Below are positions 50,758 through 63,600 of a stretch of 64,000 bases of DNA, in pieces. This stretch comes from Nautilus pompilius (taxonomy: Eukaryota > Mollusca > Cephalopoda > Nautilida > Nautilidae). Each line of letters begins with the position of its first letter. Within the stretch, counting starts at the first letter, position 1. The notes under the pieces were generated by a model. That model did no database searches and was not told the origin of the DNA. It saw only the letters and a program-made list of their open reading frames with translations. The DNA lies in NCBI GenBank assembly GCA_018389105.1, contig JACATO010001064.1:186001-250000 (forward strand), written 5' to 3'. Both the position numbers and the translations under genes were made by a program.

Positions 50758-51479
50758 TAAAAATGAGGGTGTGGCAGCAGTATGAACTGTTTAGCACCTT
50801 TCGGTATTTTAGCAAAAGCTAACATCTTTAATTGCAAAGCACGTCTCTAATTATTAAAATGGCAGTGTACGGATCTTAAGTTTCATTTACGTTTCTTCTT
50901 GCATCCATATTAGCTAAGGGACATCTCTCACTTTATATATTAAGGTAATCTGCTGGGTAGATAGGTTTTCCTGTGTCAACATTGCCTGGGTTGGGGGGGG
51001 GTGATAGCTCTTAGGATCAGAATTTCTTTGTACACTGAATACGCCAGTTAGAGTAGGTGAAGAACCTGCCTTAGAACTCTTTTGTTCATTTTTAGCTGGA
51101 CATGCCATCAGACTGGCTCTCCAGATAACTAGCTTGGCACCAAATGGGTTACTAACAGGGAATAAGTCTGCGCCGAGCTATAGAAAAACTTCCGCACAAA
51201 GTGTCTTGTAGAAATGTTGGTCTCGTCTTTTCTTTAATAGTTATTGGAGGATAAGAAAATTATTTAGGTAGCAGGCAGAGGAGCAGAGTCTAGCTCATTA
51301 AGGTCGCTCTGCTGGGTCTGCAGTCAATGAAAGTCCAAAATAGAGTATAGCGTCCATGTTCGTTCAGAAGGCTGGTGGAAGTAGTTATTTTACTGATGCA
51401 TTGTGGGAACCCTTTTACATCCTCTGTCCCTTCCACACTTATGTTTCTCGACAGTTTTATTTCAATGTCTTTTCAGTTC
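50758..51479. other. no recognised features
   Basis: Unique sequence with balanced composition and a G9 run near 50993. The open frame at 50914-51108 (minus) has no recognised motif. Confidence 0.5.
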
Positions 51480-51498
51480 TATTATTATATTATTATTA

Positions 51499-51538
<40 letters not shown>

Positions 51539-51543
51539 ATTAT
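51480..51543. repeat. (ATT)n microsatellite
   Basis: About 64 bp of ATT repeat with a few TAATT interruptions. Confidence 0.95.
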
Positions 51544-51651
51544 GTAAAATTTTTAGCTAAGTGATCTAATTTATTTAAAATATCATGTCAGTTTCTGCTT
51601 TTGTTTTTTCTTGTAATATTATGAAAAGTCAGACTAGTGTCTTCATGGAAC

Positions 51652-51657
51652 ATTATT

Positions 51658-51719
<62 letters not shown>
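51652..51719. repeat. (AAT)n microsatellite
   Basis: About 68 bp of AAT repeat, in the opposite sense to the ATT array 100 bp upstream. The two could pair as an imperfect inverted repeat about 110 bp apart. Confidence 0.95.
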
Positions 51720-51721
<2 letters not shown>

Positions 51722-52257
51722 TTTAAGTTCAGATTTTAAAAATTTCTAGTCAGTCTGTTTTTGTAACTCTTATTTATATAATATTCCTCCCTATTAGGGG
51801 TGGTCAGGTTTCTCAAGACCTGAATCTAGTCAGACTCCCAGACCAAAAAAATTGTCATCCATTCAGAGAACGATGCGTATCATTCAACCAGGTATAACGT
51901 AATTATAACTTCTAATTAATTATATTTCCTGCAAGTCTTACACTAAAGAGAAAGTAGGGAGTTATTTTTTTCTGTTTTTTAAAAGTTTTTAATTCCCATT
52001 TATAACTGAAAACTTTAATGAAGTGTGCATCTATGAAAAACTGTTTGAAAACTCCTTTGGTGTAGACGGAGTCTTTAGTTTATAAATAAAATATTCAATA
52101 TTATATATAAATTGTTTCATATTAAACAAATTAGTAAATTAATTTTTACAAGCAAAATTTAAAAATAATATATAATGATGCGTTCGAATTTAATTAATGA
52201 AAAGACTCTAAGTTATTTTTATAAATTTTATAATAATCACATAACCAGCCAATGTTG
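51720..52257. other. AT-rich, no features
   Basis: No coding frame or known element recognised. Confidence 0.55.

Positions 52258-52310
<53 letters not shown>
52258..52310. repeat. (ATT)n microsatellite
   Basis: A pure TTA/ATT array of about 53 bp. The poly-Asn open frame on the minus strand is an artefact. Confidence 0.95.
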
Positions 52311-52377
52311 TAGAGTTTTACATTCTAATTTCAGAGTAAAAATAAGAATAATTTGCTGGGGTATTGAAGTTGCTAAG

Positions 52378-52393
52378 CGGCGCGCGCGCGCAT
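52378..52393. repeat. (GC)n alternating tract
   Basis: GGCGCGCGCGCGCATGG is an alternating purine-pyrimidine run with Z-DNA potential. It begins a short CpG-rich block to about 52540 that lies in AT-rich DNA. Confidence 0.8.
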
Positions 52394-53160
52394 GGCCGGT
52401 GTGAGGGCTGGGTCCGGTGTGCACGAGCCTTCTGGTCCCTGACTGGGAAGACAACAGCAAGAATTTATGGGAATACTTCCTGGACGGAGCAAGTCACACC
52501 AGCACAGTGTCGGCCCGCCGTGTTCGACTCACCTCCTCACTGGAGAAGAAATCTTTCATCTGGAAGGAAAATTTTTTACAATATAATTTAAACGAATCAA
52601 AGGTCACCAGCGAAGGACTTCATTCATTTATTTTAATATAGAAAGGAGGAGAAAAACGACCGGAACTCGGGGTGGGGTCCACAAGCGAGGGAGAGCAAAC
52701 GAATGAATAAATAAAACAAAAGTGTGGCATCAGCGGGGTCAGCACAAGAAGAGGTAACCAAGGAACAAAATAAGGGAAGAGAACATGAACAATCTTTGAA
52801 TTTCTTTCAGTCTCGGGCTCCTACGTAAACAAAATACGAAACGCAATTTTTTTCTTCTTTTGCAGTTTTAAAGAGAAAATAAGAAGACCACAACCCTTCA
52901 CACACACACACACACATTCGCATAGACGGCCATACATGCATAATTGTTAATGAAATCATTTATCATTTTGGAAGTCGACGAGGATCGATCATATCAAAAC
53001 TAATGTTAGAGAAAAGATATGAAAGATCCAGTCGAAGATTCAGCTTTACCGTGGTAAGCAAGAGCATTCTTTGCAACAGTGGTTTTTTTTTTTTCCATTT
53101 TACTTTTATTAAGATAAGGTTAAGAAGCGCGAAGATGTTACGTAAACTTAGCTAAGTCCT
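52394..53160. other. no recognised genes
   Basis: GC-rich to about 52540, then AT-rich, with a short (CA)n at about 52899-52915. Two overlapping open frames (52364-52591 and 52417-52641) lack motifs and splice signals. Confidence 0.45.
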
Positions 53161-53612
<452 letters not shown>

Positions 53613-54962
53613 TAAGAGCACGTGTAACACGTGTAAACGTCTAATTCACGTCACCAATACACAAAATAAAATCTTTACTAATTTTTGTTGATAAAATTCT
53701 AAAAAAACAATACAAAATAATTACAAGAGAAAATATAAATAATAAAACAACAGATAAATAAACTCTGAATCATTGAAACTAAATCTAAACCAGTCCGTTT
53801 TAACAGTTAAATAGAGTAATGACTCCTTAAAGTGAAAGTAGAGCTCAACTTTTCACGGTAAAGCAGAGATAGGGAATTCTTGTAGAAGCCGAAATTGCAA
53901 ATTAAAAAGCAAATACGGAGGAAATAAAGACTGAAAAAAAATTTAAAAGATTTACTTACCACTACTGGGATGTATTTTCACTGTTTATGTTTGTCTGATT
54001 TGTTTGAAGATTTTGGTCTGCTAATGTAATCTAATTTGATTGACTTGTTTTTGTTTCATTTAATTTATACTGTCCTAATCTTTAACTTCGTTTTTCTTAT
54101 GTTAAGAGGCAGCGAATAATTTCTAAAGACTGAAAAACCGTAAGGTATTAAGGCAAAACCAAATAACGCTTAGATTTAAAACAGTTTCTTGAAAAAGAAC
54201 AAATTAACTTCTTGCAAAATTATAATTAATAATATCTTAAGTAATAAATACTTAAGGAAATATTAGTGAATTAAGTCTCATGAATTTCTTTCGCCGTCTT
54301 CATTGTAAATGTTGTCTTAAATTCACCGAAAACATTTTTACTAGGTCGGGAAAGACGAGTAATGTCCACCTTTACCCGATGTTTAATACAATTTACAAAT
54401 AAAGATCGCGTTTCCATCATGTTTACCAACACTGTAGTATGCTGATTAATTGTTTGTCTACCATTTATGACAGTAATACTCAAAAATCGATAAATGGTTG
54501 CTACTTCTTACCGCTATATTTGGTTCAAGTGTCACAATAATAATTAAACTAGTTTAAAAATACTAAATAAATAATTAAATACGTGTGCATGTAGCTCATG
54601 GGAAACGTCAAAATTATGTTGGATTTAGTTATCATCTCGTAAGTTTTGGATATGGGGAAAGGTTCATACAAACGCCTTAACTTTTGCATCGAATCACAAA
54701 AAATTCAATGCAGGAAAACCGTATTAGTTAGCTAAGATAATCCCTGTTTTTCTGCGGCTTTCGAACATAATTTAAACAGATTTATTCCTAGGTAAACCAG
54801 ACGTAAACCGAAAAACACCGAATTAATTTCTGGTGAACTTGTCAATGTGTTTGGTAAAAGCGTTCTCTTCTTTTGTTCCATATGCAGTTCCCTTCGTGAG
54901 TTAACAGGCAACAACTACAAACCCCTGGCAACTTCATTTATTTACCATTTTGACAATTTTAG
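53613..54962. other. AT-rich stretch, possible intron
   Basis: No coding frame with known motifs. Ends with a T-rich tract and AG at 54962 that could serve as an acceptor. Confidence 0.5.
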
Positions 54963-55157
54963 ATGACGTCGCCATACTCCTACGAGCGCGACGGCCAGCT
55001 GGTGACGTCACGCGCAGGACCTGAGAGATTTACGCCAACAGAAGCGACCTCCCGCGGATGCAGGCAGAGCCAGAGAGACGATTCAGAAGATGACAGGCGA
55101 GCCAACGAAAACCACGAGATTCCCGGACACCTTAAAAAGATATTTTCTTTCACTTAA
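54963..55157 (+). CDS. candidate exon or small ORF, 64 codons, unrecognised
   Basis: A T-rich stretch ending TTGACAATTTTAG (to 54962) directly precedes ATG at 54963. The frame runs 64 codons to TAA at 55155-55157. The in-frame TAG overlaps the acceptor AG, so the frame opens exactly at the possible splice site. Composition jumps from AT-rich to CpG-rich here. Visible segments are MTSPYSYERDGQL, a hydrophilic middle RDDSEDDRRANEN and HLKKIFSFT at the end. A CRE palindrome (55003-55010) lies within the frame. It could be a terminal exon, a first coding exon or simply a CpG-rich promoter with a chance frame. No family is recognised. Confidence 0.3.
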   Translation: MTSPYSYERDGQLVTSRAGPERFTPTEATSRGCRQSQRDDSEDDRRANENHEIPGHLKKIFSFT

Positions 55158-58100
55158 TTACGAGTATATTGATTAATCCGGGATCTTTGTGATTTAATCA
55201 GTATTTTTAATTTCGAACACGCGATCGTCCGGAAGTCGGGGTGGACGTATTTAGCAAGTTTATCCCGAAACGTCTGTAAAAAAATGGGAAGTGGAGGGTG
55301 AATGTCTGACGACGATCATAACCGCCCAGCGCCAAGTACGGATAAGTAAGACTCTGTGCAGATGCGTATCCTCAAAGCGTCAGGTTATTTTGTAAGTCTT
55401 CAGTTTGGATATCACAAATCCTATGGTTTGGCTGCTTTACTTCGAAAGCCGAGCTAGCGAGGGAATTGCAGAAAAATAAACAGGCCTTTCCTAGAGTAAA
55501 AACCCTAAGACACATACGGCCGGTCTACGCGCACGGTTCTGTGGTCTAATTCGGACACACTCGTATCTTCCCAAGGCTACAGCTTAGTTACATCTCCACA
55601 TCATTTGCATTAATCGCATTATTAATAGCTTATTAGCTTTATAATAAAAAGGGGGGTTAGAATCCCACTCGCATCGCCCTCGGCATCAATGTTTAGAGCA
55701 GCCCCCCCCCCTGGCAGAAGAATAATTTCTGGGGCGTGTGTGTGACGAGCTTTCGAAGTGGCAGTGCCTCCATGATCGTTAGAAGCGGGGAGTACACGTG
55801 ACTGGGGTTTTGTTGAGATGGGCAGGCAGCAGCAACCCCGCCATCGGCCGGACGCGCCGTCTCTCAAGCAAACGTGCTGAGGCGAACATAAAGCAGGGCC
55901 GACGAGTTTCGGGCTGAACACGAGCGGGTCGAAACCCGAACCGGGACAGCTTCAATCAATTATCGTGCAACGTAAATTCCTGGAAAAACAAAGGGAAGCC
56001 CACGAGAAACTCGCGGAGTCTTAGGATCGCTGAAAGAGTTATTTTCTGGTGGTTATCTCACCGATAACTGGAAAATGTCAAAGCGGCGATATTTTTGAAA
56101 AGAATCAACCTGACTATAAAATACACAGGGCTAAAGGAGAACTGCAGTTCATCTGCAACGAGCGATCTTCGTTGTACACAACAGTAAGCGACACAAACCG
56201 CGTCCCCAGTATTTTTGTGGCATTATATTAAAACCACTGCGCAATAACGTTCGTAATTTCCCTTATGAAAATAATAAATAAAGTATTATTGCTGTAAAAG
56301 TCAATTAAGCAAACTCTCTCCATGTTGTTTATTTTTTTCGAGGATACCTTATTAGTTTATTTCCAGTTTATTTTTTGCTGCATTAGACCTTTGTTAAGAT
56401 TTAATTCTGCCCACCACAGAAACACTTTTCTATATCTCAAGCGACAGGTGCACTCTAAAAGCTGTATGTTTACCATCTTGAGCCTTTCAATGTTCTTTAT
56501 GCATACGATCTAACGATGCATGTCATCACGGAATTTCAATATGATTTTTTTTTCGTATAAATACTTAGAAAGTGGAAAAAAATATGTAATTCTAAATTTT
56601 GTACAAAATCAAAGGGCAGTAGCCATAAGTTATTCCGGAAAGAAGTAACATACGAGAAAGTCAGCTGGCTTCCACGCGGATCACTGGCAAGCCTCAGTTG
56701 TAGTATTTATCATTTTACTAGCTAAATATGAGCCAAATAGATGTCTTTAAAAATATGACAGTAATTTACCCCATGATTTCTAGTTTCGAATCCACTCATT
56801 GCCAATAATAACCCCATAGATTGTCGAAATCTGGACATTGTATACAACACGCGCGTGCGCGCAGTGGCTTATCAGCTGATCACGTGATGGTATCACCCCG
56901 CCCCAACCTACCAGAGCTTCACTCCGCCTTAGCAATTAGACAGACTGCAAATTCTTTCCCAGATTTCCAAGAAGATACCGTTCATCTCTGAGTATTGATT
57001 ATTATAAAATTCGCTCCGCTAACGTAATAAACAACCACAGCGAAAAAAAGAATTTATTCAAGTCATTGTTCGGTACTCGCCCTGTCTTACACTATTATTC
57101 AGGAAGATAATGTAATTTGTTTTTGAAATGATACAAAACAATTGTTTTCCTTTATGCTACAACTGTATGTATTATATCAGGTTTGAAGACATTTGTATGG
57201 AAGATATTCAAAGAATGAGAACATACACAAATTAAAACGCATTTATTCCTAGGTCTGCTTGTATGGGTAAAAATTGTTTCAGCACATTTAGCGAAAAACT
57301 ACCGGACAGGATAATTTTACTGGCTGAATCAGTAATCTCTAACTCTCAAGCGAATGTTTTAGGTAATTTAAAAAAGAAACTCGAAAAATCAACTAAATCT
57401 CGACTTTTTTCTTGCCGAATACATGAGACAAAATAGCAGACAAATCGAGTTTCTCGTTATGTTGGCGAGGAAATGGGAAATAACCATGCATGTATCTCAG
57501 AGGCAAGCTTAAAAATGATCTAATTGCCTTGGAACAAATGTTGTGAAGTGCGAAGTGTACATAAAAGAGTGACAAGATTCTATGTTTGGAAACTAAGGGA
57601 CATAAATAGTTTTTTAAAAAATGAACAATTTATAATGTATAATTTTTTCGGAGAAGAGGGCAACGCATTTGCGGACCTGCTGGAGAAACTGGAGCAAACT
57701 GTTTGGAAAACGACCGAGTTCGATCTAAATTTGTTCACTTTGGTTCTGTGGAAAATCCTAATTTGCAATTAAGTTCATCATTGGCTTCTAATCTAAAGCA
57801 TCTTTGAGAATGTTAAAGTTTTTTTTGTGGGACGTGAGGAGGGAGTTAGTTGCAAGCACTTCCGGTTCCCTCCATTCTCTGTACCTTTTTTTTCTTTCTG
57901 AAAAAATTCTGCTCGCGCACAATAAGTTACAATAATGCTTCTGGCTCTCCGTTTATTGACGTATTCCCGTGGAGAAAAATTCTCGCCCGAAGGAGCGTGG
58001 AGTTGCCACGACAACGATTGTAAATGCCGACGTTCTGATGATATAGAGATGCAGCTTCATGGATAAAGAGTGCCGCTGTACCAAAACTATCTAGCCGTTC

Positions 58101-60509
58101 CGCGCAGCTGTCTGTAGGAGGCAGTCAGTCGGTCCACATCCTTTTAGACGCAATATACGAATGTTAATCAGGATTGATTAGTTCAGGTTGGAAAAAACAC
58201 ACCACCATTCCAGCGTATGCATATTTAAACAAACGTATATTTAGAGGAAAGGGAAAATATTTTTATGCTGATATCCCCTCCCACCCACAAAAGAACAAGC
58301 ATTATTTTCGATTTTATACGCAACGAAACGTTGGAGCCTATAAAAGTGTCACCGTCAGTTTTTCGGAAAGGAATTTAAAAAAAGGGGATGCGAATATTTA
58401 ACTCTAGAAATGAATTAAATAGCGAACCTTAGATACTTTAACGTGTCTGGCTAAAGGAAACAGCTAATACTAATGGCGCAGCTTCGTCGCAGTCGATTTC
58501 TAGCTCTTTACTCAAGCCTGTTAGAGGAAGAAAATGTTTTCGATACCCTGAAATCTTTTGTGCGATTAAAGCAAAATTTTAAGAATAAAAAAGAATCAAT
58601 TGTCAAAATGGATGATCTTCGAAATAAAGTCGCCAGTTGTGTTAACTTGGTTTTTCGATGGTTAATCAAGTTCCATCACGTGCTTACAGACTACAGCAAC
58701 ATGTTCCGGCTGTCCATTCACTAATGAGTGCCGACACGACCACTAATTACAAATGAACGCCACCTAGCGTCACATTTACGTTTTTGTAAACGCGAGCAGC
58801 TTGAGCAGGTCGACCAACTTATCGCTTAGTCTCTTAACACGAGGCTGCTGATGACCTAAAACGTTATCTAACCGGCATCTCGCCTCTAACAAATACCGTA
58901 CGTCAGTTCCATCCCAGTATTATACACCTGGTGGTCAGTGGAATCTTCAGTTTTTGCACGTAAGCACTTATGTTGAACAGGCAGCAGCACATCGCTACCA
59001 CGTATAACGATGCCATCTAAAGCCAGGCACATACTTCGAAAAAAGAATCCTTGTCATTATTCTCATTTACAAAAAAAAAATTGCAATTGTCTACATTTAT
59101 ACTGCGAAGACTTTCGTATCTGTTTTAAAATCTAGGAATTACTTTTTTCCATTTGCCCATCTATCCCCATTTTTAAAAAATTTTTTTACTGTTCTACGCT
59201 TCGGAATCCGCAAAACACCAATTCTACCTTTTCAAACTCCGCATCTCAAGTTTTCGCTTTAACCCTTGTTGTTATTAGAAAATGTAGTGAAGTAAATCTG
59301 TCCTAAAACTCACACATAATTCCAATTTTTAGGAGCATCTAACAGCAAATTTTATCTCATTTTGATTTCAGATACACCCCACGGCGCTTCTGATGGGCTC
59401 TTCAGCTTCCCTTCGACGAGGTTCGACCCATTCTCCACAGTGATCTTAAACCACCGACTTTTTTGATGTGACCAAATACACACAATTATTAAATATATTT
59501 AATTCCTGCAAGAATCTTTCAAAGAAACATGACTAACTTTTACTTGTTTTTATGGACCATATTTAGAGTCTGTTTTCATCTATATGCATTTATTGATATT
59601 TAATAAGGTAATATCTGCTCCGAAATTATCGATTACCTTTTGGATATTTCTATACGAAGCCTAATTAAATGCCTTATTTTCAAACGCCGTTAGTACGTGT
59701 AATCTTAAATCACTTATTTATTATTTTATTTCTATCTAAGAGAAAAGTTTTGGAATAACTGCCAAGACGAAGTTTTATTTGTTCCACTTTTTTCCTTCCC
59801 TTTTTCGAATCGAAAAAGATGAAAGGCCGGCATTAATCTACCAATTAGCACACTCGGGCAGTTATCTGGAGAAACGTGGCAAACGAAGCGTAGTGACTCC
59901 GGAATATTTCTGTAACTCTCGCGCTGTACCCAGACTTAGCAAGAACTCGAGATCGCATCAGATTGGCTCAGTGCCTCCGGCGTTATTCAATACGTCCATC
60001 GATAAAAATGATTAATATCTACAAATAGGGGTGGGGGTTGGTTGGTAATTAATTTTCAAAAGCTAGAATGGGTTTTTCTTTAAATGTCAGGTTCAGACTG
60101 GCATATTGACCAGAAAGGGGAGAGAAAGAAGAAAAAAAAGGTAAAAGGAATTGAAATAAATGGCTAGCTGTAGATCGCTACTGCTTTAAAATCATTTAAT
60201 GATATACTGAAGGCAAGAATACCATTTGATGAGGTACTACTGGTCGCATCAACGAACATAAGCTCTGGTTCCAACTTTTAAAGCTACACGCAAAATACAA
60301 ACATGTGTCCACGAGTCTAGATAGTAAATACTGTCGACTAGTGCGGTTAACTAAAGCCGGTGATCCTGAATGAGCACTTCAAAGGACGTGCTCATTGGAC
60401 CAGCTTAACAACGGGCAAAGAACATATTAATCCCATAGTTCGATTTACCACCACGTAGTTAATACGAAGATGGTAAGCAAATTTTTTTTTTTTTAATTTC
60501 GATTGTAGA
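55158..60509. other. long stretch without accepted genes
   Basis: AT-rich DNA with CpG-rich patches at about 55630-55960 and 57940-58140 and an alternating ACACGCGCGTGCGCGC tract at about 56849. An RFX X-box-like site GTTGCCACGACAAC lies at 58002-58015. Open frames (55622-55921 minus, 57524-57772 plus, 58473-58724 plus, 59779-60015 plus) have no recognised motifs or splice pairs. Confidence 0.4.
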
Positions 60510-60682
60510 GCGCCCGATGACAGACTATTGGACTGCCATAGGGTGAGTGGGAGGCGCGTGTTCGAATCCTTGTCGACGACACCACGGCGTACCTCCTTGA
60601 CGTGGTTTCTCCTTCGCTTTACTTCGCCAGCCGGACGTGAGGTATCCTACATTCAGAAATTAAAAAAAAAAAAAAAAAAAAA
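60510..60682 (+). mobile_element. candidate tRNA-derived SINE with poly(A) tail
   Basis: A segment of about 170 bp contains a pol III B-box-like sequence GTGTTCGAATCC (60567-60578), an A-box-like region about 30-40 bp upstream, a unique GC-rich body and a terminal A-run of about 21 nt (60662-60682). It is much more GC-rich than its flanks. A clear target-site duplication and a second copy in this window were not found, and the arms do not fold as a good tRNA, so this is a tentative call. Confidence 0.35.
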
Positions 60683-63600
60683 CGTATAGAAGAAGATTTC
60701 TCCGGGTAGATGTGATGGAGATTTCCGCGGCTAAGCCTCGGTCACTTTGATCCTCCACTCGTTCCTACGTAACCTGCTCAGTGATCAAGGCTGATACCTC
60801 GCACCTCGTCCCCGCAGCTGCGAGACGCACTTAAACACCGAAAGCCAGGGCAGGGAAGAGAATCGATATACTTACTCTTTTTTTTTTTGTTCTTGCGAAA
60901 TGTTTCCCCAAACCACTTTCCACGTAAAATTGCCTTAGATGAACTAAGAGAAAAATTTAATAGCCGGTCCATCAGGAAGATAAGATAGGAGGCCACTAAT
61001 GGGCTAATAAATCAGCTGTCAAAAAAGAGAATTCCCTGATACATCGCGCACCCATTTTTCTTCAGACGGTATTTCGAAAAAGTCAGTTAATTCCAGCAAA
61101 AGGTTAGATTTAATGAACACGCGCTTTAACGGGATCTCAGCACCGGAATCCTCCACTTTTCTGATTTCTCTCATTCAGCGGTAGCACTGCCTCTGAGTCA
61201 AGATGGAAAAGTATTTATATTAAATTTGCTTTCCTTTGAGCCTAATCTTGCCTCACCGATGTTACACAGGTTTTAATGACGTCAAAACTGTCCTCTATCA
61301 AGTCAGATGAGCTCTTGAAATCATAAGGAAACTGACTTTATTTACGTTCGTGTTTTTGGAGCTCAGTTAGAGTTGCAAACTTATTAGAATTCGAAATTGT
61401 AAAATTAATGGATTTGTAAAGACACCTTTGAATATTCAAGAAAAGAAAAAGATAGAGAATTGAGAAAGACATTTCCAGCGTTTGGACCTAAAACAAGTTA
61501 TAATTAATTATATTTTGGCACATATATATATATATAAACAGATGCTGTTTGCAGCATCAACTACATCTGTTTAAGTTTTCGAAAAATCCAGTTTGCGTTC
61601 TTCACGAATAAGTTCCTAACCAAACCGAAAGGCTTCAGTCGGACATCGGCCTCATAAAGAATAGCAAACCTTCATTTATTGAATAAAGACATTTCTATTA
61701 AAAAATGCTAACTTATTCGGTTTTATTATTTCTTTTTTGACACTCATCTGTACTACCAGTATGTGTGATGCATACTAAAAGATATTAATGAATAGTTGAA
61801 GAGAAATAAATAATGTTTTATTCATGCTAATGTAATATTATTTATTAATGTACTTTGTATATATATGATCTGAAAAACCCAAGTCAACCGATCGAGAATT
61901 TATGGTAGGTTCAGCCGGAATGGTGTCGTTCAAGCTCGGAAGCTGGACTGCCTGATTTTGCGGCTATCAGCCGAGAAAGGATCCGGTATTGATAACCGAG
62001 CTGAATCTGTTCTCCTCACGACCGTGTGATCTCGAGAAAAACCACAATGGGCAGTTAACCAAAAGCCAGCAGCTAGCATCATTATCTCGGGAAGGTATGA
62101 AAACGGAGTAATTCATTATGGAGGAAGCACTAACCAAACAAACAGGCGGAGGCATAAAAAGGGAGCGATAATAAGGAAGGAACCAATTAAAGACAGCAGT
62201 CCCAAGCTCGTTGCATTTCTCGCCTGTAGGGAGACGGGCGTGGGTAATGCACAGCGAGGCGCGATAACTGGGTCACGAGTTTGTCACCGGTGCTTAGCTA
62301 ATTCCCTCAACTCTCTATTTTGTTATATCTCGATAGGCGAGTAAGGTCTCTAAGGGTGATGCTATAACTTTCACCCCCACCAGGAAAGCCATAATAGCTT
62401 CTAGACTATTTTTGTTAGAATTTGAAATATAATCCTCTTCAAAACGGACAGTGAAATTACTCGATTAGTTTACCTGGTTGTCCTACTGGCCACGGAGTTA
62501 GGTAAACTATGCATTGATTAAACCGATCTAAAGCGCATGCTTTGCAAGCTACTCACTAGGGAAGTTATTGACCCCTCACCGCTCTATTCGCACCAGGCAA
62601 TTAGTAGGTTTGGGTTCACCAACCAACAAGATCAGTTTACAATCTAAGCCCATGAAATTAACCTTTTTTAAAAATTATGAATGCATATTTGTTGTATATT
62701 TTAAAAGTTGACAAGTTTTATTGTGGTATTTAGCTTTAATTTGTTGATAGACAATTGTAATTACCTTTTAAAGGATTAGACAAATAAACATTTTTTTAAA
62801 GAATTGAAACAGCAACTGAGTGACACATTTCGGAAGCGATCGCAGTGGTAGAGAGCTTATTTAACCCAATTTAATCTTTTTAAGCTCTTTGCTGTATTAC
62901 CGACATTTTTAAAGAGCAACAAAACTTGGTATTTCCACGAGATATATTTCCAATGTATGAGAGCTATTTGTTCAGTAAAGAACCGATGAAAACTAACTGT
63001 CCCTTGAAAAACCTGTATCGAACGGATCTGATCGTAGTGACTTCGACGTCGCACGGAAACCTATTTTCACGAAGACCTTCTGCAATATTTTAAGCGAATT
63101 CTCGAAATGAGGCAACATAAGAGATCGGAGATTAACGAATTCATGAGCTGGACGTATTCACCTCAGAGACCTTGGAGACCAGCTAAACGTTCTGACTCCC
63201 TTATCTATAAGTTGAATGTTTGTTTCGTTTTGTTAGTTCAAGGTAGCAGAAATGCGGCACGAAATATAGAATTTCCGTTAACGGAAACTCGTTAGAAACA
63301 CGGAAATGAAAATTACAACGACCACGCACCGAATAACCTTGAAGCCGAAATCATCTATTCTATTTCAGATTCCCTTCTAGGCGCATATTCCTGCCGTTTT
63401 ACGTTTACCAGACAGAATTAGAAAACCGAAAAGATACGACAGAGCGGGTAAATCTTCCTTTTGCAGCAGCATGCTGTACGTCCGTGGGCTATTCTCACAG
63501 AAAATACGCTTCCATCATCTGCGGTGTTTATAGCGATGGCTGCAGCGAGTAGGTTATCGGACTAACGATTTGACCGTCCATATCTGATGATGCTCGAGGA

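Noticed and set aside
58473-58724. 83-codon plus-strand frame with amphipathic character
   Set aside because: No recognised family, no splice sites and no composition change at its ends.
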